Assembly: GCF_032884065.1 (NCBI RefSeq)
Contig: NC_088864.1
Coordinates: 22,000,994 to 22,064,993 of the forward strand
Source of the DNA: Artemia franciscana
Taxonomy: Eukaryota > Arthropoda > Branchiopoda > Anostraca > Artemiidae
DNA length: 64,000 bases
Direction: 5' to 3'
The translations under genes were made by a program, and so were the position numbers. Below are positions 49,586 through 61,024 of this stretch, one piece after another. The notes under the pieces were generated by a model. The model was not told where the DNA came from, made no database searches, and saw only the letters and a list, made by a program, of their open reading frames with translations. Positions within the stretch are counted from its first letter, which is position 1; each line of letters starts with the position of its first letter.

Positions 49586-50617
49586 GCCTTCTCTGCAGCT
49601 AATCTTGTAGCTCGTTTGGAATTGGATTTGTTTTTATTCGTTCCTATTTTTGTATTATTTTGAATTATATTATTTTCTATAATTAATTTTGTGTACATAG
49701 GGTTGAGTGTGTATTCACCCAAGTCTCTATTAAGGGATGTATTATTATTTAAGTTTCGTTTGATTTCGATTGCCTCGCGTACAGTTTAATTCCTAGGTCA
49801 CTGCTAATTAGAATTGTTCAATGAATGCACCTGGAAAAAAAAAATAAAACATTGGAGCCATATGGCCTTTACCATAGGGAACGCTGCGTTGCCTCTGACA
49901 AAATGTTGATAACTTCAGTACGGTAGCACTTTATATGGAAGGGGTTGATGAATAAACTTCAAAGGGGGCTGAATTGATTGGAAACTAGTAGTTGTAATGC
50001 CCTTTGTGAGAGTCAAAAATGATCGGAGGGCAGCCACCCCCATGTCTTTCTCTCAGATATATCTGATAAAACTTCTGAGATAGCCATTTTGTTGAAAAAA
50101 AAATGAAAAAAACACAATAGTTTAAACATCAGATAATGAAAACTCAAGGGTTGACACAAACTCCCAGAGCCCAGGGGCAAGTGTTTTAAGTTATGCCCCA
50201 GGGACATATAATGTTCTTATGTAGGCCCTAAGGAGAGGTCATAAGTTCATAGGTGGCTCATTTGATTCGAAATTGATATTTCTAGTTATCTTTTCATGAA
50301 TCAAAAGGGATCGGCAGGTTCTACACCCCCCTCTCACAAATACACACCCTCTTTCCCCCAAAAACATCCAAAAGAAAATTGTGAGATAGCCGGTTTGTTT
50401 GAAATAGTCCAACTATAATACAACAAAAACTCTGGGGTCAACTTACCCCCCCCCCTCCTCAGAGCCCGGGGAAGGGTCATAACCTATCCCTTGGGAGTAT
50501 ATATATTTTCTATGGAAAAAGTGATCACCTTGGAGGGGACTCACATGGTTAGAAATTTAAATTGATATCTCCTGGGTATTTTTTACTGTTTTAAAAAGCA
50601 GAGTTAAGAGCCGAATA
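49586..50617 (-). repeat. Inverted run of decayed ~280-bp modules
   Basis: From about 49910 the minus strand shows two to three units marked by GGAGGGCAGCCACCCCC (about 50024), GATCGGCAGGTTCTACACCC (about 50309) and AACTTCTGAGATAGCCATTT (50073). 49586-49909 shows nothing recognised. No gene. Confidence 0.5.
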
Positions 50618-51230
50618 AGTTTTTTAGAATTATCCGAACCCCCACTCCCCCCCAAACCGTTGAACCTTGGAAATGACTATTTCTGATTTAAACTGGTCTG
50701 ATTCCTGATACGTTTGTCAAATTTCATCGTCCTAGATAATCTGGAGGTGCCCAAACAGGCAAAACCAGGGCCGACAGACCGACAGAATTTGCAGTCGCTA
50801 TATCTCACTTGGTAAATACCAAGTGCCATAAAAACTCCTGGTTTGACACAACCCCCCAGACCCAGTGGGTAAGTGTCATAAGTTATGCACCGGGGGAGTA
50901 TAAGGTTCTTTTGTAAGTGATATTCGTGTAAACTGCAGTGGCATCTCGTTTGATTAGAAACTGAAAGCTCTAGCTCCCTTTTTAAAAGTCAAAAATGTGC
51001 GGAGTGCATTTACCCCCCACCCAAAGCCAAAACGAACAGATATCGAATAGACAATCATATTTTTATGTTCAATAATCCCAAATTTATGTTCAATTTGGGT
51101 TTCATTTATAGCCTACTTCAACAGTAAAATATTTTTGTTCGTTTTAAGTTTGATTTGCATATTCAACTTAAACATTCCTTGTAATAAGATTTATTTATTC
51201 ATTTGTATTAGTATCTGTTGTATGGTTTTT
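50618..51230 (-). repeat. Right 610-bp inverted arm
   Basis: Mirror of 43551-44160, by eye about 95 percent identical. Its outer edge is TAGTATCTGTTGTATGGTTT. No clear target duplication is seen outside the pair. Confidence 0.85.
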
Positions 51231-51311
51231 GCTATGCTTGTTTATTTAGTTGCTTTTTGTTTTGGGTTTCATTTATTCTTTAATTGTAATTAAACAACAG
51301 TAACAGTATTT

Positions 51312-52508
51312 AAATAAAAAAAATAAGTTTTTTGAATTGAAAGTAAGGAGCAACGTTAAAACTTAAAACGAAAAGTTATTATTACGTATAAGAGGGGGTT
51401 TGCCCCCTCGTCAATGCCTTGCTCTGCACGCTGAAGTTCGAATTTTGTTCCAGTTCTGTAAGAATTACCCCTGAATCACAGAAGCAGTTTAATTAGAATA
51501 AAAAGCTTTTTTGAACGTGCTAAAAAGCTTTAGCGTAGAGAGTGAGGAATTGATAAGGGGACGAACCCTCTAATGTACGTAATAATTTCTTTTCGTTTTA
51601 AGCTATAGTGTTGCTCCTTACTTTCAGTTGAAAAAACCTGTTTTTTCATTTAACTTTTGATTGTATTTTAAATAATGCTTGAAAATCTGGTGCCACCTTT
51701 ATGGAGAATTCTCTTCCCCCATGAAAAATTTCTCCAAGGAAAGATTCTCCCACGTAACACTATCCCCCAACGCCCCTCCCCCTACCAGAAGAGATCAGCA
51801 CAAAAAAGCCTGTATACTTCTCAATAACCAATAATTTATGTAAACGATTGGCAAAGATCATAACTTGCAACCCTTTCCCTGGGGACTGTGGGGGATTAAG
51901 TCGTCCTGAAAGGCATAGTTATTAGATTTTTAGACAATGCTGAACAAAACGCCTATCTCAAAGTTTTGACCCGGTGACTTTGGGAAAATATGAGTGATGG
52001 AGGAGGCCTAGTTGCCATCCAATTTTTTGGTCACTTAAAAAGGGCACTAGAACTTGTAATTTCCGCTCACATGAGCCTTCTTGCAACATTCTAGGACCAC
52101 TGGGTCGATGCGATCATCCCCAGGGATAAGAAAAAAGTAAAACAAAACAAATAATACACATCCGTAATATTTCTTCTGGCAAAAAAATTACACATTTTTG
52201 CAGATAGAAGCTTGAAACCTCTAAAGAAGTGTTCTATAATGTGCTGAATCTGATGGTATTATTTTCATTAAGATTTTATTACTTTTAGGGGGTGTTTCTC
52301 CCTTTTTTTTGAAAATAAGTAAAAATGTTATCAGGTTTGTAACTTTTGATGAGTAGGAATAAACTTGTTGAAGCTTATATTTCGAAATTCAGCATGAGAA
52401 TCAGATTCTTTTGTTGTATCTTTTGCTATAGAAATTCTGTTTTTAGAATTCTGGTTACTATTGAACCCAGGTCACTCCTTACTTACAGTTCGCCACCACA
52501 ACTGTTTG
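51312..52508 (-). repeat. Family A dispersed repeat, copy 5 (internally deleted)
   Basis: On the minus strand it begins CAAACAGTTGTGGTGGCGAACTG. It ends in the fold-back at about 51335-51630. ATTT lies at both sides (51308-51311 and 52509-52512), a possible 4-bp target duplication. Both palindrome arms share the private change GAAAAG for GAACAG (51370, and inverted at 51589-51594). Confidence 0.82.
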
Positions 52509-52512
52509 ATTT

Positions 52513-53317
52513 CTGGTCATTTTAAGTCTGAGTTATTATAGGTTTTTATTTCTTCTGATGATAAGTTTAAAATGACCTTTACTTTTCTATAGAAAAAATC
52601 ATTTTTGGATTTTTTAAAATTAATTTATAACAAAGACGCTGTTTACCAGTGTTATTACTCAAAACATTGTAAAATGAGGCGTTTGAATTAGTAAAAATAA
52701 AAGGGACTGAGCCTAGTCAACAGGCAGATTGCTTAATGTTTTGAACCCTTTTAGAAATCAAGCTAAATAATGAAACAAATGAAAAAAATAATCATCACTT
52801 AGGTCTACATTAATGCCATTTAACATTTCGCCAGAATTTGTGTGTGTTAGTATTCTGTAGTAGCAATAAACGCTTAAAATTTGTTAATAGCACATTTATT
52901 TGGGACAAGAAAACGTAAGAGTCTTTGAACAAAAGGACGTTGCTAATAAGTAAGAATTTTACATTTTAAGCTTGTTTAGCTCAAATAATGTAGCTTAAAT
53001 TATTTTTCATTTAATTTTAAAATATCCAGGTTTAATCCTGTTTAGTCCTATTATATTTTACTCGAGTTTAATATCATTTAATTTTAGTGTTTTAATTTTA
53101 TTAATATGAATTAAATTTTATTTCATTGATTATACTTATTTAATTTTGATTTTTAATTTTAAACATAAAGCCAATACTTGCAGCCATTTGAAGTAGAAAT
53201 GGTTAAAATAAAATAATTAAGAACTTTTTTAAACAAGATAATAATGGGTACTTTTTCTTTTGTTTTATTTCACTTCAGTAGTATTAAAATGTGACGAAGA
53301 TGAAAAGAATAATTTAC
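52513..53317. other. No gene; TTTAATTTTA-rich DNA
   Basis: AT-rich with many TTTAATTTTAA words at 52980-53170. It runs into the donor side of the exon at 53318. Confidence 0.5.
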
Positions 53318-53421
53318 CATAAACATAGTAATGGACCTCGCTATCACCAAGTTGATATGTTACTTGATTCCAACATTGTTGCCATATATCATCGTCGAGA
53401 TCGAAAATGCGATGAATGACA
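53318..53421 (-). CDS. FAXDC2: FAXDC2-like hydroxylase, N-terminal region exon
   Basis: This 104-base exon encodes 34 codons, VIHRIFDLDDDIWQQCWN continuing to GDSEVHYYVY, and then one base that completes glycine with the next exon. The spacing of W-Q residues and the G-E-x-YYVYG ending fit the region just ahead of the second membrane helix in FAXDC2 proteins. The donor is TATG|GTAAAT. The acceptor is CTCTTTTCAG, and a Helitron end sits only 14 bases upstream of it (see findings). With the other four exons this gives 283 residues, against 333 for the human protein as I recall it. About 50 N-terminal residues, including a first membrane helix, must lie further upstream, either outside the window or unrecognised. 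Confidence 0.84.
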
Positions 53422-53438
53422 CTGAAAAGAGATATATA

Positions 53439-55261
53439 TCTATATATATAAAAATAAGTTGTCTGTTTGTGGATCTGTGGATCAGGTGACGTCATGTTTG
53501 TCCGCATATGACGTCTGAATTATTTCACACTAATACAAAAGAAGAAAAAAACTAAAAAAGGTAAAAACTACAAAAAAAAACTAAAAAGAAAAAAAACTAA
53601 AAAAGCTAAAAAACTAAAAAAAACTAAAAAAAGGTAAAAATCTAATAACTAAAAAAAAACTGAAAAAAATAAAAAAAGGCAAAAACTACAAAAAAAAATA
53701 AAAACTAATAAAAAAACTAAAAAAGCTAAAAAACTAAAAAAACTAAAAAAAACTCAAAAAAGGTAAAAAACTAAAAAAAACTAAAAACTAAAAAAGAAAA
53801 AACTAAAAAAAAGGAAAAAACTGAAAAATAAAAGAGAAAAAGAAAACTAAAAAAATATGAATAAATATATATAAAAATAAGTTGTTTGTGGGTTATGTCT
53901 GTCTGTCTGTCTGTCGAGTGACGTCGTGTTTGTCCGCATATGACGTCTGAATTATTTCACACTAATACAAAAGAAGAAAAAAAACTAAAAAAGGTAAAAA
54001 CTACAAAAAAAAAACTAAAAAGAAAAAAAACTAAAAAAGCTAAAAAACTAAAAAAAACTAAAAAAAGGTAAAAAACTAAAAACTAAAAAAAATTGAAAAA
54101 ACTGAAAAAAGGCAAAAACTAAAAAAAAACTAAAAACTAATAAAAAAACTAAAAAAGCTAAAAAACTAAAAAAACTAAAAAAACTAAAAAAAGGTAAAAA
54201 ACAAAAAAAAAACTAAAAACTAAAAAAGAAAAAACTACAAAAAAGGAAAAAACTGAAAAATAAGAGAAAAAGAAAACTAAAAAAATATTAATAAATATAA
54301 AAAATATAAATATAAATATAATATAAATTAGCAATCAACAAAGCACCGAAACACAAATGACGACCGGGACACAGGGAGTATAAATGACGACCAGGACATA
54401 AGTAAAAAAAAAAACTAAAAAAAACTAAAAAAATGGTAAAAACTACAAAAAAACTAAAAACTAATAAAAAAACTAAAAAATCTAAAAATCTAAATAAACT
54501 AAAAAAGAAAAAAAAGAAAAAAGGAAAAAAATAAAGGAGAAAAACAAAACTAAAAAAAGAATGTATATACAGACCGGGACACCGGGATACAAATGACGAC
54601 CGGGACACAGGGAATATAAATGACGACCGGGACACAGGGACACAACTACAATGGGGACGCCGGGGGGCACAGGGGGATATAAATGATGACCGGGACACCG
54701 GGACACAAGGAATATAAATGACGCCCGGGACACTCAAAGAGAAATCACAGACTGGAACACCGGGACACAAATGACGACCGGGACACAGGGAATATAAATG
54801 ACGACCGGGACACAGGGACATAACTACAAAGGGGACGCCGGGGTGCACAGGGGGATATATAAATGACGATGGCGACTCAGGGAATGGTCGATTAGCAATC
54901 ACCATCAACAAAGCTCAAGGGCAATCATTAGAATCATGAGGTATAGATCTGAATACGGATTGTTTTCCCATGGACCATTATATGTTGCATGTTCAAGAGT
55001 CGGTAAACCTGACAATCTATTTATATGCACAGACAATGGGACAGCAAAGAATGTTGTATATTCGCAAGTTTTACGTAGTTAAAAACATATATATATATAT
55101 ATATATATCTATATTCACAGGTGGGACATAGGGACACAACTACAATGGCGCGTAACTAATATGGCGCGTAACGACTTACGCGCGCGTGGGGGCTTGGGGG
55201 GGCGCGAAGCGCCCCCACCAACTAGGTGTTGGGGTGGCGCGAAGCGCCACCCCAACAGCTA

Positions 55262-55262
<1 letters not shown>
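53439..55262 (+). mobile_element. Helitron, 1824 bp, plus strand
   Basis: It starts TC-TATATATATAAAAATAAG at 53439 and ends with a GC hairpin (about 55231-55253), AACAG and CTAG at 55259-55262. A and T flank it. It contains GTGACGTCAT and ATGACGTCTGAA near the 5' end, long AAAAAACTAAAAAA tracts, and the ACGACCGGGACAC minisatellite (about 54355-54870). A second 5' end-like sequence lies at about 53865 (ATATATATAAAAATAAGTTG), so the 5' part is duplicated. It contains a helicase tail but no complete gene. Confidence 0.92.
54892..55080 (+). pseudogene. Helitron helicase C-terminal remnant
   Basis: LAITINKAQGQSLES, a TGA, GIDLNTDC, then in another frame CFSHGPLYVACSRVGKPDNL and NVVYSQVL. These are motifs V and VI of the Pif1-like helicase. 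It has one stop and one frameshift. It is nearly identical to the inverted copy at 36115-36330. Confidence 0.78.

Positions 55263-55263
<1 letters not shown>

Positions 55264-55343
<80 letters not shown>
55264..55343. repeat. (TA)n microsatellite
   Basis: About 40 units between the Helitron 3' end and the 123-bp array. Confidence 0.97.
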
Positions 55344-55345
<2 letters not shown>

Positions 55346-55346
<1 letters not shown>

Positions 55347-56326
55347 CTAAGTAGCCATTTAGCCTGTTCGAAACATCTCACAAGCCAACACCCTATAGAA
55401 AACACCTTTGAGAATTTAAATGAAGAAGAAAACTTATTAGAAATTCTGCTGGTACTGCAAAAGTAGACCTAAGTAGCCCATTTAGCATGTGTGAAACATC
55501 TCACAAGCCAACACCCTATAGAAAACACCTTTGAGAATTTAAATGAAGAAGAAAACTTATTAGAAATTCTGCTGGTACTGCAAAAGTAGACCTAAGTAGC
55601 CAGTTTAGCCTGTGTGAAACATCTCACAAGCCAACACCCTATAGAAAACACCTTTGAGAATTTAAATGAAGAAGAAAACTTATTAGAAATTGTGCTGGTA
55701 CTGCAAAAGTAGACCTAAGTAGCCAATTTAGCCTGTTTGAAACATCTCACAAGCCAACACCCTATAGAAAACACCTTTGAGAATTTAAATGAAGAAGAAA
55801 ACTTATTAGAAATTCTGCTGGTACTGCAAAAGTAGACCTAGGTAGGCCATTTAGCCTGTTTGAAACATCTCACAAGCCAACACCCTATAGAAAACACCTT
55901 TGAGAATTTAAATGAAGAAGAAAACTTATTAGAAATTCTGCTGGTACTGCAAAAGTAGACCTAAGTAGGCCATTTAGCCTGTGTGAAACGTCTCACAAGC
56001 CAACACCCTATAGAAAACACCTTTGAGAATTTAAATGAAGAAGAAAACTTATTAGAGACTGCTAATACTGCAAAAGTAGACCTAAGTAGCCAATTTAGCC
56101 TGTTTGAAACATCTCACAAGCCAACACCCTATAGAAAACACCTTTGAGAATTTAAATGAAGAAGAAAACTTATTAGAAATTCTGCTGGTACTGCAAAAGT
56201 AGACCTAAGTGGGCCATTTAGCCTGTGTGAAACATCTCACAAGCCAACACCCTATAGAAAACACCTTTGAGAATTTAAATGAAGAAGAAAACTTATTAGA
56301 AATTCTGCTGGTACTGCAAAAGTAGA
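55346..56326 (+). repeat. Tandem array of eight 123-bp units
   Basis: Units start CCTAAGTAGCCATTTAGCCT and repeat at 55346, 55468, 55591, 55714, 55837, 55960, 56081 and 56204. The period is 123 bp, with one 121-bp unit. Identity between units is very high. The last unit runs without a break into the Penelope-like coding region, where its end reads NSAGTAKVELSLKNEF. Confidence 0.95.
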
Positions 56327-57666
56327 ACTAAGTCTAAAGAATGAATTTGTAATTGTGCCAGTGGATAAAGCTAATAATAATTTTGCCATAATTTGTCAGA
56401 AACTGTATTGTGATATCTTAAAAAGGGAGCTATGCACAACTAATGTTTACGAAAAGGTAAATTTAGAGGATGAGAATTTAATTGAAAAAACTGAAGAAAT
56501 ATTTTTTTAAAATTTTAATATTAAAATAAATGACAATGATAAAAAGTTCCCTTTCCTATATTGGACTGTAAAATTTCATAAGAATCCCCCTAAACCACGG
56601 TTTATTGCTGGAGCAGCTAAATGTCCAACCCGCATTGCTGCTACTGACCTCTCTTTAATTTTAAAGGAAATTGTAAATAAACTTAAAACCTATTGTTCTG
56701 GTATTCAAAATTTTTCGGATTTTAATCCATATTGGAGTGTTAATAATTCACTGCAGGTGATAGATTCTTTAACAATGGTTTCAGCTAAAAGAATTGAGTC
56801 TTTCGATTTTGCGACAATGTAGACTAATTTATCACTTAATGTAGTGTTTGATAATTTAAAAACTGTTATCAAGAAATCTTTCCTCTTATCTAGTAAAAGG
56901 TTCTTAAAAATAGACACTTATAATAAAAAAGCTATATGGACAAATTGCTTTAATACTACAGTTAACTTGACATGTTACAGCTTGGATATGATTTTTGAGT
57001 TATTAGAATTTGTTTTATACAATACTTATATAAGAATTGGTGGTGATTTGTTCAAGAAAATTGTGGGAATTTCCATGGGGGGGGGGTAATGCCAGCCCAT
57101 TTATAGCTGACTTGTTTTTAAGTCAACTAGAATATAAATATATGATGGATAAGAATAATCCAATTAATTTAAAACATGTTTTGTCAAATAATAAAAGATA
57201 TTTAGATGATATTTTGGTCTTAAATTGTAAGGATTTCATTGATATTTCTAAAAATATATATCCATCAGAGCTTATTCTTGAACCTAGTCATGGCGCTGGT
57301 CATGAAGATCATTTCTTAGATTTAAATATTAATATTTGTGATAATAATAAATTAAGTTTTAAAATGTATAATAAAACGGATGATTTTGATTTTGAAGTGA
57401 TTAGTTTCCCATTCCCTGAAAGTAATATACACTCAAATATCACATATTCAGCGTTTTTCTCACAGTTACTTCGTTATGCAAGGATTTGTAGTAATTATAT
57501 TGATTTTAAAAATAGATGTAAAATCTTAAGCCAAAAATTGATATCAAGAGGTTTTTCTGCAAATAAATTAACTTGGCAATTTAAAAAATTCAGTTTTCAT
57601 TATAACGAACTTTTAAATAAATATCAAAAGAATTATCTAGAAATACTTAAAGAAATTTTCAACTAA
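56327..57666 (+). pseudogene. Penelope-like reverse transcriptase
   Basis: The frame reads NEFVIVPVDKANN, PFLYWTVKFHKNPPKPRFIA, SFDFATM(stop)TNLS, KIVGISMGG, then NASPFIADLFLSQLEY, the catalytic YLDDIL (57199-57216), YPSELILE and FLDLNINI, and ends NYLEILKEIFN at TAA 57664. This is the Penelope-type RT layout. There are stops at 56508 and 56820 (where Y is expected). A run of ten G at 57076-57085 breaks the frame at GISMGG. No GIY-YIG domain was recognised downstream. It is inactive as read. Confidence 0.85.
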
Positions 57667-58394
57667 TTTCGGAGGTTCGAGAAATGTTGTTGCAGCGCCA
57701 TTTATTTTGAATTGTGTTTCTAATTGAGCTTTTTTTTTTTAAAAATTAGCCACATGGTAAAGATGAATTCTATAATTGTTTAGTTCATTCAGGTTTATTG
57801 CAATGTTCTAATATTTCTGATTTGGTAAAATTTATTATATTTAGTTTACCTATTGTTGCTAAAAAGAGGGATATATTAACAGGATAAGCTTGTTTTGGTG
57901 TTACTTGGTTGTTTTACATTTGCTGTTTTTTTCTTTCATAGGCATGTATTTTGGGGGTGATACCTGACACGGGGATGCCATGGATATTCTGTGGTAGCCA
58001 CAACACTTGGCTGGGTAGAGAATTTAAAGTGGCGAAACCCTATATAGGCCAGTGTATTCTACTGATGAGCCCTTGTGTTGGGTTGTTGCCTCTGAATTAT
58101 TTGTCTTTATTGTTTTTTCTATTGTTTGGTAAATGACGACTTATACTTATTGACGACATGACTGCCTGTCCATGGATTATTCTTTATGGTTGATTGTGTA
58201 TGGCTATGCTGTTTGACCTATGTGATTGTATGGATGAGTAGGGTTAAGGCCTCATTCAAGTGCTGGTCTATATTAATCACTAATTTAGGAAAACAGTCTT
58301 CCTTTTCTCCTTCTGTCTCTTTTTTTTTTTTTTTTTCTGTGCTGTTGCATTGGTGATTTCTCTTTTCATGATGTATAAAACAAATCAAATCTTT

Positions 58395-58396
<2 letters not shown>
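57667..58396 (+). other. 3' flank/UTR of the Penelope-like element
   Basis: It includes a short frame (KDEFYNCLVHSGLLQCSNIS) at about 57760 and a tail with GTGCTGTTGCATTGGTGATT that recurs at 12469. An inverted copy of 58140-58330 lies at 6480-6715. It ends at (TA)n at 58397. Confidence 0.5.
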
Positions 58397-58465
<69 letters not shown>

Positions 58466-58480
58466 TATATATATATATAT
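58397..58480. repeat. (TA)n microsatellite
   Basis: About 40 units with one GA interruption. It is followed at about 58506-58541 by a small perfect palindrome (ACCTTAGTGGTTTTTTAAAA and its inverse). Confidence 0.95.
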
Positions 58481-58685
58481 AAACAAATCATAGACATATA
58501 TTTAAAAAACCTTAGTGGTTTTTTAAAACCACTAAGGTTTTAGTGGTTTTATAACCCTATAACCCATAACAAATAAAACCCTTTTGAATATTTTAGAAAG
58601 ATCTTTTCCGCAATGTCTTCATATTTACTTAAAACCTGCCTGGTGTGTGCGAGTCTACTTATCTTATATATAATATGGCGATTCC

Positions 58686-58725
<40 letters not shown>

Positions 58726-61024
58726 GACGGCATTTTTGCGGAGTTTCATGCTATTTTCTGAAATTCTCACAGATTGGTTTTCAGACTAATCAAGAAGAAA
58801 GTTACTGCTTCTGAATCAGCTACAAATAACCAGTTTTTTTAAAGCATATTTTTAATTTCGGCTACTATGGGCAGTGGTTCTGTTTTTCCAGGTTGCAGTT
58901 ACCGCTGCAACCATGAACAGCCAAAACAATGATATAAACAAAATACAGTTCAATAAAGAGGAAAGTTCAATGAGGATGTCGCTACCCCAGGACTTCATCC
59001 TTATTTCTTAAGTTGGCATTTTTGGTTGCATAGTCAAAGTTTGGCAAAAATCTTTTCGTTAGGTTTATTTTGTACCTGTAGGAAAACAAGCAAAAAGACA
59101 CGAGACATTTCCTAAATACGTAAATTTTTGCAAAACTAGTACTCTATTCAGAACATAAAATCCACTCCCCCCAAAAAATAGGATGCTTTCTTAAAAGAAG
59201 AAAAGTTCTTAAGCAGACGACAGAAAATAAAATATTAAATTTTAAGTCCCTCATTAGTCTTTTACCAGCCACGATGTCAGTACTTTTAATATACAATTTA
59301 AAATTTCTAAGAGCCTCAAGCAAGCTCAATTTTCAGTGAAGGGTTAGTTTTTTAAATGTTACAAATATAGTAAAATATCACGGCTCAGTTTGTCTAAAGG
59401 AGGTTTACAGATATTTGTGTTACAAGCTGTAAAACAATCATTTTGTTTGTTTCAAGTTTTAAATTTGCTCTTTACTTCTATTTGAAAAATACTTCTTTTT
59501 CCATTTCATGAAATTAAATCTATAGAATTGTCTTTATGTTTGTAGCAGTGACATCAATTTGAGAAAGTATAGGTAAGAAAAAATTGTATTTAAAAAAAAA
59601 TTAAGATAATTTTTTTCCAATTTTTTCAATGAAAACACCAAAAAGGATATTTTCATTCTAATATTCCCCTAACAACTGTATTTTCTTACTAAAAGTAGGA
59701 AGATAAAAAAAAATCAAGGTGACACTGACACAGTGACCCCCCCCCCCCATCCCTGATTTAACACCGCTGATTTAAAGATTTGTTAATTTTTTAGCAAGTG
59801 AAAAATAACAAAGCTAGGAAGCTTTGGCACGAAAATCTTCTTTTCATAGACAATGTCAGTTTTAATTTATTTTGCATCCTGATTAGATATAATATTAACA
59901 AAGTTGCGAAAATGCACGTAATTTCAACCCATAAACAGCTTCAGCCTAGCTTTTCACTGCCTGGCCAATATGATGCGCCACAGAAGCCATCTATGTAACC
60001 AACGAAAGGTTTCAGGGAACACATTTGTTTGGTTTCCACGCGCTAGGCTGTTCTGTGCAAGTTCTGTTGCAATCAATCCTTACAAAATTTCAAATATTAC
60101 GTCTCAAGAAGCAATTTTTAAAGAAAAGAAGTCACAAATTTCTTAAAAACGGTGTAAAAAAAAGACCTGTTCCTGGTTGAAAATAATTTAATTCTCTTTC
60201 CCCTACCGTTATGGTTGTTATTTTAAAAAAATTCACCGTGTGTCCAAGCTAATGATGTGGCACCTCACCCTAAGCTATAAAACCTATTGTTGGTTTTTAA
60301 TGTGTTTATTGTTCTTTTATTGTTTGTTTATTTTGTATTGTTACTTTTATTTTAATTTGTTAATTGTTTAATTTGGGAAGAACACTTCCGTTCTGGAACC
60401 AGAACTTTTCTTAGCCTCAAACGTATTCTAGGACACAGTTATATGCATTTTGCCCAAATTCTAACTCTTCTCTTTTATTGAACGTGCTCCACTATCCTTG
60501 CTTACAAGAGTACCTACGAAAGCTAAAACCCATCTAAAACCAATCATAGGCACACAGATCAGCAAAAGGTTCTAAGCCCATCGGTGGGACAGCAGAACAT
60601 GAGACAAGACATACGAGGTATTTCTTTTAGATCTTGTAACAGACTTACATCGTAGTAAATATATTACGAAATGGCTTGCGCCTATAGATAAATTCTATAT
60701 AAAACTTTGATTTTATTGAAAAGTAATGAAAAGATCCGATTGAAAAGTAAACACTGCAACAAGAAAAGCTCCTGCGAGGCAAAGTATTTGTATTTAAAAG
60801 AAGCGAAAGATTATTTTCCGTTGGTTGTTTGTCCTTCTGACATAATTAAAACATCATCAGTTAACAATAGCAGACTAATAACCATGGAGTACTTGACACA
60901 ATACAGCATTAAGGAGCTCATCAAAATCAATATGCATTTTGTGCCTGGCTATTAAGAATACATTACAAAATTCTGCCAAAACCTTAGCGGAATGCTTTCA
61001 GTTCAGAGCCTTTTCAACTTGATT
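58481..61024. other. No gene recognised; poly(T) tract at 58688-58722
   Basis: It contains a run of 35 T, an 11-C run near 59738 and AT-rich DNA. ORFs at 59144, 59798 and 60707 have no family resemblance. Confidence 0.5.

Noticed and set aside
54288..54911. 207-codon minus-strand ORF with repeated CPGRHLYSLCPGRHLCPG (similar at 384-893 and 36309-36943)
   Set aside because: It is a read-through of the Helitron ACGACCGGGACACAGG minisatellite and the adjacent A-rich tracts; no protein family is involved.
58986..59075. Possible upstream exon of the FAXDC2-like gene on the minus strand (acceptor CCTACAG, 90 bp, donor GTAGCG)
   Set aside because: The phase would fit, but the encoded residues (YKINLTKRFLPNFDYATKNA) are polar. 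The family needs a hydrophobic first membrane segment at this place.
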